This document shows, piece by piece, positions 54,614-64,000 of a stretch of DNA of 64,000 bases (within the stretch, counting starts at the first letter, position 1; the number at the start of each line of letters is the position of its first letter). Below the pieces are notes generated by a model, which made no database searches, had not been told where the DNA came from, and saw only the letters and a list, made by a program, of their open reading frames with translations. Source of the stretch: DASTFY01 sp963829955 (GTDB taxonomy: Bacteria > Actinomycetota > Acidimicrobiia > Acidimicrobiales > Ilumatobacteraceae). The stretch spans positions 1 to 64,000 of the forward strand of contig CAWHKS010000017.1 of NCBI GenBank assembly GCA_963829955.1. Direction: 5' to 3'. Position numbers and translations under genes: made by a program.

Positions 54614-55453
54614 TCAGCGGAGGAAGCGGCTGGTGGTGTTGTCAGCCAGGACCTTGCCCGCGGTCTGACACGTGGGGCAGTAGTGCACCGTGTAGCTCGA
54701 GTACTCGACTTCGCGGATGGTTTCGCCACAGACCGGGCAGGCCTCGCCGGTCCGCTTGTGCACGCCGCCGGGACGGTCGGCGGACGAGCTCATGTCGTCC
54801 CGCGTCCGCTCGTAGGCCAAGCCCTCGTCGACCGCGGCGTGGATGGCCTCGACGACGCGCTGGGCGCCGTCGGCACCCAGCTTGCCCGTTGGCGCGAAGG
54901 GGGAGAGCTTCGCTCTGTGGCACACCTCGTTGGCCAGCCGTCGGCCCAGGCCGGCGATGCAGTGCTGGTCGCGCAGGAAGCCGTGGAGACGCATCGGGTG
55001 CTCGGTGAACAGCGCGGCCAACTCCTCTGGGGTCACGGCCATGGCCTCCGGCCCGAGCGACCCGAGCGGCGGACCGGCGAGGAGCGAGTCCGGCGCCATG
55101 CACCAGACCCCGGCCTTGCGCTCGGTCCCGGCCTCCGTGAGGAGCAGCGCGCGCCCGTCGTCGAAGCGCCAGCGGGCCTGGCCGCCGCGGGGCTTGGCCG
55201 ACTGCTTCTCGTCCTCCTTCAGCCGCCCACCCTGCATCAGGTGAACGACGAAGGTCAACGGCGGGAAGTCCAGCAGCAGGTACTTGCCCCGCCGGCCGAC
55301 CTGCTGCAGCGGATGGCCGATCGCCTGCTCCGGAGGCGGGAGCGCCGTCTTGAGGGCGGTGAACGTGAGCGGCTGGAAGCGGGCCAGGCGGCTGCCGGCG
55401 TAGGCCTCCGTCAGGCGTTCGGCGTGCGCTTGGACTTCGGGTAGCTCGGGCAC
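54614..55453 (-). CDS. Fpg/Nei family DNA glycosylase
   Basis: Bifunctional DNA glycosylase/AP lyase acting on oxidised bases. The 279 residues start PELPEVQAHAE, giving the N-terminal Pro2 nucleophile and Glu3. A lysine in RRGKYLLL is the beta-hairpin lysine, GLGRRLANEVCHRAKLSP is the helix-2-turn-helix, and the C-terminal zinc finger is CPVCG ... CPTCQ. It is divergent from textbook MutM in several places, so 8-oxoguanine versus Nei-like specificity is open. GTG start at 55453, 8 bp after the SCP2-like gene; likely one transcript. Confidence 0.92.
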   Translation of the reverse strand: MPELPEVQAHAERLTEAYAGSRLARFQPLTFTALKTALPPPEQAIGHPLQQVGRRGKYLLLDFPPLTFVVHLMQGGRLKEDEKQSAKPRGGQARWRFDDGRALLLTEAGTERKAGVWCMAPDSLLAGPPLGSLGPEAMAVTPEELAALFTEHPMRLHGFLRDQHCIAGLGRRLANEVCHRAKLSPFAPTGKLGADGAQRVVEAIHAAVDEGLAYERTRDDMSSSADRPGGVHKRTGEACPVCGETIREVEYSSYTVHYCPTCQTAGKVLADNTTSRFLR

Positions 55454-55461
55454 GGCCGCCT

Positions 55462-55855
55462 CTAGCGGTAGTCCGTCTCGGGGCGCACGGCGTTGAACAC
55501 TCCGTCGAGCGCCCGGAACACGGGTTGGCTGTCGAGGAGCTTCTGCTGGTCGCCGGTGAGGCGGATGCGCCCGCCGATGAACGCCTCCTGCGCGTTGAGC
55601 GTGCCGATGGCGACGGCGACGGCTGTCTCCCAGTCCTGGACGAAGCGCACGTCCTCGGGCTCCGCCGCGCCCGGCACCGAAGCGCGCCGTTCCGTCGTCG
55701 ACCTGCAGGTGGTAGGTGACCTCCCCCTCGGGCCCGTCCGTGACGACCTGCGTGACGCCCAACCGGGCGCCCGTCGACGCCTCCTGCATGGCTGCGCTGG
55801 CAGCGACCTCGGCAGTCAGCGCCTCGATCCACTCCAGGCTCAGGTACCGGAACAC
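55462..55855 (-). pseudogene. SCP2-like sterol-carrier domain protein, frameshifted
   Basis: Small cytosolic SCP2-like lipid-binding protein of about 130 residues, split by one extra base. The first part, from GTG at 55855, reads FRYLSLEWIEALTAEVAASA ... TYHLQVDDGTARF; the remainder in another frame reads PGAAEPEDVRFVQDWETAVA ... GVFNAVRPETDYR up to the stop at 55462. Removing one G at 55677-55678 would join them as ARFVPGAAEP, the expected family sequence. Both halves look intact, so this may be a sequencing error in a functional gene, or a recent mutation. CAGACT lies 7 nt before the start. Confidence 0.75.
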
Positions 55856-55879
55856 GGCGGACAGTCTGCCCGCCGCGCG

Positions 55880-55885
55880 TAGTGT
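55880..55885 (+). promoter_or_regulatory. -10 box for leaderless swivel-domain operon
   Basis: TAGTGT ends 8 nt before the GTG at 55894. The divergent SCP2-like start is 38 bp away. Confidence 0.4.
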
Positions 55886-55893
55886 CGGCCGCC

Positions 55894-56247
55894 GTGGTCG
55901 TGATCGGGAGCGGGACCAAGGTGTTCACGGCCGGGGTCGTGAGCGGCGAGCTCCGGGTCCTGGAATCTCCGGCGGACGTCATCGGGCTGATGGACTCGGG
56001 CGCGCAGGGCGTCATCGCGCTCGTGCACGACGCGGGCGCCACCTTCCTGGCGCCAATCTTCCACGAGCTGACCGGGGTCCTGTGCACCGGTGGCACGCCG
56101 CGCAGTCACATCGGCATCGTCAGCCGCGAGTTCCAGGTGCCGTGCCTGATGGCCTGCAGCTTCCCGGACGGCGAACCGGCGTCGGGTCGCCCCATCGAGC
56201 TCGACTGCTCATCGGCCGACGGAGAGCCCGGAGTCGTTCGTGGTTGA
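55894..56247 (+). CDS. stand-alone PEP-utilising mobile (phosphohistidine swivel) domain
   Basis: A 117-residue protein that is only the swivelling phosphohistidine domain found in PEP synthase, pyruvate phosphate dikinase and related phosphotransferases. The signature TGGTPRSHIGIVSREFQVPC contains the catalytic His72. In most proteins this domain shuttles phosphate between an ATP-grasp and a PEP or acceptor domain; here neither is attached. Split systems are known, such as phenylphosphate synthase. The GTG at 55894 is 8 nt after TAGTGT; an in-frame GTG at 55882 lies inside that box. The next gene overlaps it by 8 nt and is the obvious partner candidate. Confidence 0.85.
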   Translation: MVVIGSGTKVFTAGVVSGELRVLESPADVIGLMDSGAQGVIALVHDAGATFLAPIFHELTGVLCTGGTPRSHIGIVSREFQVPCLMACSFPDGEPASGRPIELDCSSADGEPGVVRG

Positions 56248-57373
56248 TCCTGCAACCAGCGCGGCCCGCCGTGGCCATGTCGACGACCTCATCGCCTACC
56301 ACGCGCCCATCTCGCGGGCGCTCACCGACGAGCGGACGTCACTCGAGTCCCGCCTCATCCCCGTGTCGGCCTACGTCATCACGGCCTGCATCGAGACCTA
56401 TCTGCGCTATCCGGAGATGATGGCGGCCATCGACGCCCGGCTCCCGGCGGAGGAGATCGGCCGGCGGGCGCACCGCCCGGGCTGCCGGGTGAACACCGTG
56501 TCGCTGTGGTCGATCGCCAACTTCTGGCTCTTGGGACGCAAGGTCATGCGCATGGTCGATCCGGACGCGGCCGATGACGTCGATGCCGCGCACACCGTGC
56601 TCGACTTCTGGGAGCGGGCCGCACGGGGGTTCCGAGGCGACGGCACGCGCCAGGCGTGGGACACCGGCGGTGCCCCCGTCTACGAGGACGCGGTCGTCGC
56701 GCAGCTCGTCGCCGGCGCAGGCCCGGTCGACGGCGACGAGCGGGCCGCGGTCAAGCGGTTCAACGCCACGCTGATCGCCTACCTCTTCCTGCTGTACTTC
56801 GACACCAGGGTGGGGGCCGGCGACACCGGGCCGTACGCCCTGCCGGACGGCCGGGTCCTGCTCGTGCGGGACTACTACCAGCTCGCCCGCAGCGACTTCT
56901 GGTGGTCCGAGGTGGCTGAGGCGGTGCCGTTCTCGAACCTCACCGCGGCGCTCGTGCTGGACGGCGTCACGGTCGACCGCGTGACCGACTTCGGCACGAG
57001 CTACACCACGCCCGAGGACTACCTGGACCACCTCGTGGCCTTCGGCCTGTTCACGACCGATGGGGCGGCGGCGGGCGAGCTGCGCCCGGTCCCACCGGAC
57101 GCCATGGACAGGATCACGGCCGCGGTCCGCCCGGCCCAGTCCGCCCTCTATCGCGCCGTGGCGGCCATGGACCGGCACGAGAAGATCCGCTGCGGCGCCT
57201 ACGTCTACTTCTCGTTCCTGCGCCCGTTCGCCGCCGAGGCGGGCATGGCCGGCGACTTCGACTGGAGCGCACCCCGGGACATCCCCGGGCCGCTCTACGA
57301 CCTGGTGTCGGCCATGGAGGGCGACAACGCCGGGGTGGCCGACGAAGGGCCGTACTACGAGCCTCTCTCGTGA
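56240..57373 (+). CDS. uncharacterised 377-residue protein paired with swivel domain
   Basis: I do not recognise a family. The protein is largely helical and acidic, with conserved-looking patches: DDLIAYHAPISRALTDERTS at the start, AYVITACIETYLRYPEM, CRVNTVSLWSIANFWLLGRK, YLFLLYFDTRVG, LLVRDYYQLARSDFWWSEV and HEKIRCGAYVYFSFLRPFA. No Walker motif or ATP-grasp signature is visible. No signal peptide. Its start lies inside the swivel-domain gene (8-nt overlap) and its stop overlaps the next start by 4 bp, so the three are tightly coupled. It could supply an acceptor or nucleotide site for the swivel domain; that is inference only. Confidence 0.75.
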   Translation: MVDPATSAARRGHVDDLIAYHAPISRALTDERTSLESRLIPVSAYVITACIETYLRYPEMMAAIDARLPAEEIGRRAHRPGCRVNTVSLWSIANFWLLGRKVMRMVDPDAADDVDAAHTVLDFWERAARGFRGDGTRQAWDTGGAPVYEDAVVAQLVAGAGPVDGDERAAVKRFNATLIAYLFLLYFDTRVGAGDTGPYALPDGRVLLVRDYYQLARSDFWWSEVAEAVPFSNLTAALVLDGVTVDRVTDFGTSYTTPEDYLDHLVAFGLFTTDGAAAGELRPVPPDAMDRITAAVRPAQSALYRAVAAMDRHEKIRCGAYVYFSFLRPFAAEAGMAGDFDWSAPRDIPGPLYDLVSAMEGDNAGVADEGPYYEPLS

Positions 57374-58032
57374 CGTGGACCGCGGCCGACGAGGGCCTCC
57401 ACGCCACGAGCGCGGTGGAGGAGTGGACGTTCACGTTCTGGGCGGAGGACGGCGCGCTCGGCGCCATCGTCCTGCTCCGCCTCCTGCCCGTGGCGCGGCG
57501 CTGCTGGTACTGGTCGGCACTGTCCCGTCGAGACGCTCCGCTGCTGCACCTCGTGGACTGGGACGTCCCCCTGCCCCGGCCAGGCGCCGGGTTGGCCGTG
57601 CGCTCGGCAGGGCTCTGGGCCGACCACGTCTGCGAGGCGCCGTTCCAGCAGTGGACCGTGGCCAACGAGGCGTACGCGGTGGCCCTCGACGACCCCGAGG
57701 ACGCGCTGGGCCGGGCCTACGGGGTCGCGTCGCCGATCGCCCTCGACGTCGAGTGGTACGCGGCCGGGCCGGCGTCGGCGATGCCGGACGGCTACGAGCA
57801 GCGCGGCGAGGTTCACGGCGTCGTCGAGCTGGGCGACGGCCGCCTCGAGCTGGACGGGCTGCCCGCCCACCGCACGCACCGGTGGGGTGACGACCTCACG
57901 ATGCCGTCCGCCTTGCCCGCCCTCGCCCACCTCGGCCTGCGGGCCCCGGCCCGCCTGCCGGACGGCTCGGTCGCCGATCTGGTGCTGACCGCCGATGGCT
58001 GGCGGACCCGTGTGCCACGCTCCACCGCATGA
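57370..58032 (+). CDS. uncharacterised 220-residue beta-rich protein
   Basis: A soluble protein with alternating beta-type sequence: VEEWTFTFWAEDGALGAIVLL, YWSALSRRDAPLLHL, WTVANEAYAVAL, GRLELDGLPAHRTHRWGDDL. The pattern is loosely like the lipocalin-type CrtC/AttH hydratase fold (W-x-F-x-F-W and a late His-Arg-Trp-Gly), but I cannot confirm that. No cofactor motif. The GTG overlaps the previous stop (GTGA at 57370-57373), placing it third in the swivel-domain operon. Confidence 0.7.
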   Translation: MTWTAADEGLHATSAVEEWTFTFWAEDGALGAIVLLRLLPVARRCWYWSALSRRDAPLLHLVDWDVPLPRPGAGLAVRSAGLWADHVCEAPFQQWTVANEAYAVALDDPEDALGRAYGVASPIALDVEWYAAGPASAMPDGYEQRGEVHGVVELGDGRLELDGLPAHRTHRWGDDLTMPSALPALAHLGLRAPARLPDGSVADLVLTADGWRTRVPRSTA

Positions 58033-58042
58033 GGATTGGGGT

Positions 58043-58948
58043 GTGAGCGAGTCGGGGACCGTCGAGAGCATCACGCTGGCCGAGCTGGTGCTCCACGGCG
58101 GCGAGATCGTCCACGAGGAGTACGGCCCGACCGCAGGCCCGGACACCACGTTGATCTCGTGGTCGACGGCCAAGAGCGTCACGCACGCGCTGGCCGGCAT
58201 CGCGGTGCGCGACGGCCTCCTGGAGCTGGACGCGCCGGCGCCCGTGCCCGAGTGGGCGAGTGACGAGCGCGCGGCCATCACCCCCCGGCAGCTCCTGCAC
58301 ATGAGCTCGGGGCTGCGCTTCGTCGAGGACTACGTCGATGACTCGATCTCCCACTGCATCGACATGCTGTTCGGCGCCGGGCAGGGTGATGTCGCGGGCT
58401 ACGCCGCCGCGCTACCGCTCGACCACCCGCCTGGTTCCGTCTTCAACTATTCGTCGGGGACGACGAACATCGTCTCCCGCATCGTCGGGGAGGCGGTGGG
58501 CGGTGGCGAGGCCGGCATGCGCGCATTCCTGCGGGACGAGCTGTTCGGCCCGCTCGGCATGACCTCGGCCGATCCCCGCTTCGACGCCGCGGGCACGTTC
58601 ATCGGCTCGTCGTTCCTGTACTGCACGGCGCGGGACTTCGCCCGCTTCGGCCAGCTCTACCTGGCCGACGGCGTGTGGGACGGGCGGCGCGTGCTTCCCG
58701 AGGGCTGGGTCGAGTTCGCCCGGGCTCAGGCGCCGGTTCCCGTGGAGGAGGAGTTCGGCTACGGCGCCCACTGGTGGCTGTGGGACGCCCACGGCTTCCC
58801 CGGCACGTTTGCCGCGCACGGGTACGAGGGCCAGTACATCATCGTGCGGCCGGACCGGGAGCTCGTCGTCGTCCGACTCGGCAAGACCCCGGTCGAGGTC
58901 CGCCCGCCCGTCATCGAGCGTCTCCAGGAGCTCCTGAAAGCCTGGTAG
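58043..58948 (+). CDS. serine hydrolase, beta-lactamase class C family
   Basis: A 301-residue penicillin-binding-protein-like serine hydrolase. The nucleophile motif is SWSTAKSVTHAL (S-x-x-K), the second motif is FNYSSGTTN (Y-S-S) and the third HGYEG in AAHGYEGQYI. No signal peptide is seen, so it is probably cytosolic and esterase-like and not a cell-wall or antibiotic enzyme. The N-terminus is short for the family: the GTG at 58043 begins only ~20 residues before the core (VLHGGEIVHEEYGP). It lies 10 bp after the third gene of the operon and is likely cotranscribed. Confidence 0.88.
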   Translation: MSESGTVESITLAELVLHGGEIVHEEYGPTAGPDTTLISWSTAKSVTHALAGIAVRDGLLELDAPAPVPEWASDERAAITPRQLLHMSSGLRFVEDYVDDSISHCIDMLFGAGQGDVAGYAAALPLDHPPGSVFNYSSGTTNIVSRIVGEAVGGGEAGMRAFLRDELFGPLGMTSADPRFDAAGTFIGSSFLYCTARDFARFGQLYLADGVWDGRRVLPEGWVEFARAQAPVPVEEEFGYGAHWWLWDAHGFPGTFAAHGYEGQYIIVRPDRELVVVRLGKTPVEVRPPVIERLQELLKAW

Positions 58949-58950
58949 CG

Positions 58951-59631
58951 CTATTCAGCGTCGAGGGACTCGACGACGTCGTGGCTGATGTCCGAGGCCA
59001 TGTCCTTCGCCTCGCGGCGGTGCTTGATGAGCTCGATGGCGACGGGCAGGAGCGAGACGGCCACGATCACGATGATGGCGATCTCGATGTTGTTCTTGAC
59101 GGCTTCGATCTCGCCCAGGTAGTAGCCGAGCGTCGTGACGCCCGCACCCCACAGGACCGCGCCCATGATGTTGTACGTCACGAACGTCCGGTACCGCATG
59201 GTGCCGACGCCGGCGACGATCGGGGCGAACGTCCGCACGATGGGGATGAAGCGGGCGAGCACGATGGTCTTGGGGCCGTACTTCTCGAAGAAGCCGTGTG
59301 CCTTCACCACGTTGGCGGGGTTGAAGAAGCGGGACTTGGGCCGGTCGAAGAGGGACGGCCCGACCTTCTTGCCGAACCAGTACCCGACCTGGTCGCCCAG
59401 GAAGGCCGCCGTCACCACGCACAGGATGACGAGGGGCAGCGGCGGGAGCCGCTCGCCGCCGGTGGTCGAGGACAGGAAGCCGGCGATGAAGAGCAGGGAG
59501 TCGCCGGGCAGGAAGAAGCCGAAGAAGAGCCCCGACTCCGCGAAGACGATGGCCGTGAGCAGGAGCAGACCGCCCTGCTCCAGCAGCTTCTCGGGGTTGA
59601 GCAACCCCGCGGCCAGGAGACTCGAGAACAC
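58951..59631 (-). CDS. DedA family membrane protein
   Basis: A 226-residue integral protein of the DedA/VTT superfamily, implicated in lipid flipping and membrane homeostasis. It has the hallmark FFLPGDSLLFIAGFL after an acidic residue (VFAESGLFFG), GDQVGYWFGKKVGPSLF, and the second re-entrant motif RFIPIVRTFAPIVAGVG, with about five TM helices and a charged C-terminal tail (KHRREAKDMASD). GTG start at 59631 with TAGCCT 9 nt upstream. Convergent with the serine hydrolase gene (2 bp apart). Confidence 0.93.
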   Translation of the reverse strand: MFSSLLAAGLLNPEKLLEQGGLLLLTAIVFAESGLFFGFFLPGDSLLFIAGFLSSTTGGERLPPLPLVILCVVTAAFLGDQVGYWFGKKVGPSLFDRPKSRFFNPANVVKAHGFFEKYGPKTIVLARFIPIVRTFAPIVAGVGTMRYRTFVTYNIMGAVLWGAGVTTLGYYLGEIEAVKNNIEIAIIVIVAVSLLPVAIELIKHRREAKDMASDISHDVVESLDAE

Positions 59632-59640
59632 GAAGGACGG

Positions 59641-59646
59641 AGGCTA
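59641..59646 (-). promoter_or_regulatory. -10 box for leaderless dedA-like gene
   Basis: TAGCCT (minus strand) ends 9 nt before the GTG at 59631. Confidence 0.4.
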
Positions 59647-59681
59647 TCGCCGGGGCCTGGCGGGGGCCGGGCGCGGAGCGG

Positions 59682-59706
59682 GCCCGGGGCCGGTACGGCC
59701 CCGGGC
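59682..59706 (-). terminator. strong hairpin after hppA
   Basis: GCCCGGGGCCG-GTA-CGGCCCCGGGC, an 11-bp perfect stem located 29 nt beyond the hppA stop and 35 nt before the next -10 box on the same strand. There is no T-run, but the position suits an hppA terminator. Confidence 0.55.
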
Positions 59707-59735
59707 TCTGCTCTGTTCCCCCCGGCTGTGGTCGC

Positions 59736-62060
<2,325 letters not shown>

Positions 62061-62135
62061 CGGTGGTTGCTCCCGGATCTGTTGGTGGTGAATGGGACTG
62101 CGCCCTTGGCACATCCCGCCCGGGCACGGCGAGCG

Positions 62136-62141
62136 ATACTA
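62136..62141 (-). promoter_or_regulatory. possible -10 box for hppA
   Basis: TAGTAT (minus strand), about 75 nt upstream of the hppA start, in the 274-bp divergent gap with sdhC. Unlike most genes here it would give a normal leader. No clear -35 box. Confidence 0.3.
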
Positions 62142-62334
62142 GAGAACGGGGGTCGTCCGGCGGAAGCGGGCCCTGACGGGGACCTGACGCCGCGGCGCCC
62201 ACCGGGACCGCTGTCGCAAGGCATCGCAACGACCGAACGGCGCCATCACCACAAGCTTCGGGCCGTCCCGTCGGAAGTGAGGTCATGGCCTCTTCCTGGT
62301 ACTACGTTGCCTCGCGCCGGTCACAGGAGGTGCG

Positions 62335-63123
62335 ATGGCACAGACGTTGAGCCCCTCGCCGGGCCCGGTCGGCTCCCAGCCCCCCTCGCGCGGCCCCGTC
62401 ACGGGCACCGCGGTCGCCCCCGGACCGGCGCGCAGGCGCGCGCCCTTCGTGGTCGAGCTCTACCGGAGCGCGCTCGGCAAGAAGTACGTGATGGCCATCA
62501 CCGGGATCGTGTGGATGGGCTACGTGCTGGCCCACATGGTCGGGAACCTCAAGGCGTTCCTCGGCCCCGAGGACCTCGACCACTACGCCGAGTTCCTCCG
62601 CGAGCTGCTGGTGCCGATCTTCCCCCGCACCCTGACGCTCTGGCTGATGCGGCTCGGCCTGATCGCGGCGATCCTGCTCCACATCCACGCCGCCACGGCA
62701 TTGACGATCATGAACCGCAAGGCGCGGCCCGTCCGCTACCAGAGCCATCGGGACTACGTGGTGGCGACGTTCGCCAGCCGCACCATGCGCTACACGGGCG
62801 TGCTCGTCCTGCTGTTCCTGTTCGTGCACCTCGGCGACCTGACGTGGGGCTGGTTCAACCCGGAATTCGTCCGCGGCGAGGTGTACCGGAACATGGACGC
62901 CAGCCTCTCCCGGTGGTGGATGAACCTCTTCTACATCGTCGCCAACCTGGCCCTGTTCCTCCACCTCTGGCACGGCGGCTGGAGCCTCTTCCAGAGCCTC
63001 GGCTGGAACAACCCTCGGTTCAACAAGGCCCGGCGCTGGTTCGCCCTCGGCTTCGCGGCTGTCGTCGTGGCCGGCAACATCGCCCTGTGCGTCGGGGTGC
63101 TGTCCGGCGTGATCGGACTGTGA
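62335..63123 (+). CDS. sdhC: succinate dehydrogenase / fumarate reductase cytochrome b subunit (b558 type)
   Basis: Membrane anchor that carries heme b and passes electrons from SdhA/B to quinone. The 262 residues start with a Pro-rich ~40-residue tail and then five TM helices of the single-subunit b558 family. Helix-borne histidines ([40 protein letters not shown]) are the expected heme ligands. AGGAGG at 62325-62330 gives the gene a real Shine-Dalgarno, 4 nt before the ATG. It is followed 10 bp later by sdhA. Confidence 0.94.
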   Translation: MAQTLSPSPGPVGSQPPSRGPVTGTAVAPGPARRRAPFVVELYRSALGKKYVMAITGIVWMGYVLAHMVGNLKAFLGPEDLDHYAEFLRELLVPIFPRTLTLWLMRLGLIAAILLHIHAATALTIMNRKARPVRYQSHRDYVVATFASRTMRYTGVLVLLFLFVHLGDLTWGWFNPEFVRGEVYRNMDASLSRWWMNLFYIVANLALFLHLWHGGWSLFQSLGWNNPRFNKARRWFALGFAAVVVAGNIALCVGVLSGVIGL

Positions 63124-63133
63124 GGTGGTCAGC

Positions 63134-64000
63134 GTGAGCCCCGACCTCGAGAGCACGCTCGACCCCGTGCTCGATCCCAAGGCGCCGGCCGGCCCGATGG
63201 CCGAGCGCTGGTCGACCTACAAGTTCGACGCCAAGCTGGTCAACCCCGCCAACAAGCGGCGTTACGAGATCATCATGGTCGGGACCGGACTGGCCGGCGC
63301 CGCCGGCGCGGCGACGCTGGCCGAGCTCGGCTACAAGGTCAAGGCCTTCACCTTCCATGACTCTCCCCGCCGCGCCCACTCGATCGCCGCGGAGGGCGGT
63401 ATCAACGTGGCCAAGAACTACCGGGGCGACGGCGACAGCATCTACCGGCTCTTCTACGACACGGTGAAGGGCGGGGACTTCCGCTCCCGCGAATCGAACG
63501 TGTACCGGCTGGCCGAGGTGTCCGGGAACATCATCGACCAGTGCGTCGCCCAGGGCGTGCCGTTCGCCCGCGAGTACGGCGGCCTGCTGGACAACCGCTC
63601 GTTCGGCGGCTCGCAGGTCTCGCGGACCTTCTACGCCCGCGGCCAGACGGGCCAGCAGCTCCTGCTCGGTGCCTACCAGGCGCTGGCCCGGCAGGTCGGC
63701 CTCGGCAACGTCGAGCTCTTCACCCGTTGCGAGCTGATCGACATCGTGGTGGTCGACGGGACGTGCGCGGGGATCGTCACGCGGGACCTGCTGACCGGCG
63801 AGATCACCTCGCACTCGGCTCACGCGACGGTGCTGGCCACCGGCGGGTACTCCAACGTGTTCTTCCTCTCGACCAACGCCATGGGCTGCAACGCCACCGC
63901 GGCCTGGCGGGCGCACCGGCGGGGCGCGTTCTTCGCCAACCCGTGCTTCACGCAGATCCACCCCACCTGCATCCCCCAGAGCGACGAGTTCCAGTCGAAG
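63134..64000 (+). CDS. sdhA: succinate dehydrogenase / fumarate reductase flavoprotein subunit, partial
   Basis: FAD-containing catalytic subunit; 289 codons are present and the gene runs off the right edge. The FAD-binding loop [18 protein letters not shown] is at about 49-66, the covalent-FAD histidine lies in [13 protein letters not shown], and [20 protein letters not shown] and [17 protein letters not shown] follow; HPTCIP near the end contributes to the active site. The GAGGTGG at 63122-63128 favours the GTG at 63134; a GTG at 63125 is in frame. AEGG stands where AQGG is usual in related SdhA proteins. Confidence 0.95.
   Translation, partial: MSPDLESTLDPVLDPKAPAGPMAERWSTYKFDAKLVNPANKRRYEIIMVGTGLAGAAGAATLAELGYKVKAFTFHDSPRRAHSIAAEGGINVAKNYRGDGDSIYRLFYDTVKGGDFRSRESNVYRLAEVSGNIIDQCVAQGVPFAREYGGLLDNRSFGGSQVSRTFYARGQTGQQLLLGAYQALARQVGLGNVELFTRCELIDIVVVDGTCAGIVTRDLLTGEITSHSAHATVLATGGYSNVFFLSTNAMGCNATAAWRAHRRGAFFANPCFTQIHPTCIPQSDEFQSK

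Noticed and set aside
58043..58948. Beta-lactamase / antibiotic resistance gene
   Set aside because: S-x-x-K and HGY are shared with many esterases; there is no signal peptide and the second motif is YSS, so a resistance role is not supported.

Overview
The window is high-GC DNA with dense gene packing, frequent GTG starts, a CIRCE/HrcA-type groESL operon, an AfsR/SARP-type regulator, and many genes whose -10 box (TANNNT) lies only 6-9 nt before the start codon, as in leaderless actinobacterial genes. Together with the order glmM-glmS-acpS-nnr-alr-tsaE-tsaB-rimI-tsaD-groES-groEL this points to an actinobacterium, most likely class Acidimicrobiia (inference; there is no rRNA to confirm it). 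I saw no tRNA, rRNA, CRISPR array, insertion sequence or prophage. Most of the window is core chromosome.

Layout. 0.1-14.5 kb: cell-wall precursor genes (glmM, an unusually large GlmS-like protein, alr), acpS, a class-3-type aldehyde dehydrogenase, NAD(P)HX repair, family 4 uracil-DNA glycosylase, the t6A tRNA genes (tsaE, tsaB, tsaD) with rimI, then dus and maf. Six neighbouring pairs overlap by 4 bp (GTGA or ATGA). 14.5-16.5 kb: a probable extracytoplasmic redox module (five-TM histidine-bearing protein, cupredoxin, lipoprotein with YxFxxD repeats). 16.6-18.7 kb: groES-groEL behind one perfect and one degenerate CIRCE. 18.7-24.2 kb: membrane protein, 52-residue protein, CoA-pyrophosphatase-type Nudix, GNAT, a Nudix-decarboxylase fusion and an epoxide-hydrolase-like enzyme. 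24.2-28 kb: guaB3, guaA and a phosphotransferase. 28-36.1 kb: a less conserved area with an unbounded hypothetical, an ECF sigma factor, a SARP regulator, YceI, acyl-CoA synthetase and a methyltransferase. 36.1-44.6 kb: S53 peptidase, pcrA, a two-component system and an AMP-forming ligase. 44.6-53.9 kb: B12-binding protein plus sucCD, purN-purH, metF, an OafA-type acyltransferase (frameshifted at the 5' end) and mdh. 53.9-59 kb: purine nucleoside phosphorylase, Fpg/Nei glycosylase, an SCP2-like gene (frameshifted), and a four-gene operon with a stand-alone phosphohistidine swivel domain. 59-64 kb: DedA, H+-pyrophosphatase, sdhC and the start of sdhA.

How the genes fit together. glmM/glmS/alr feed peptidoglycan; purN/purH/guaA/guaB3/PNP cover purine synthesis and salvage; the B12 protein, sucCD, sdhCA and mdh form a propionyl-CoA-to-TCA segment; and hppA and the putative redox module relate to membrane energetics. 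The most interesting observations are the pervasive leaderless promoters, including back-to-back pairs 33-38 bp apart; the 1149-residue GlmS-like protein; the swivel-domain operon at 55.9-58.9 kb; and the Nudix-decarboxylase fusion with a second promoter nested inside it.
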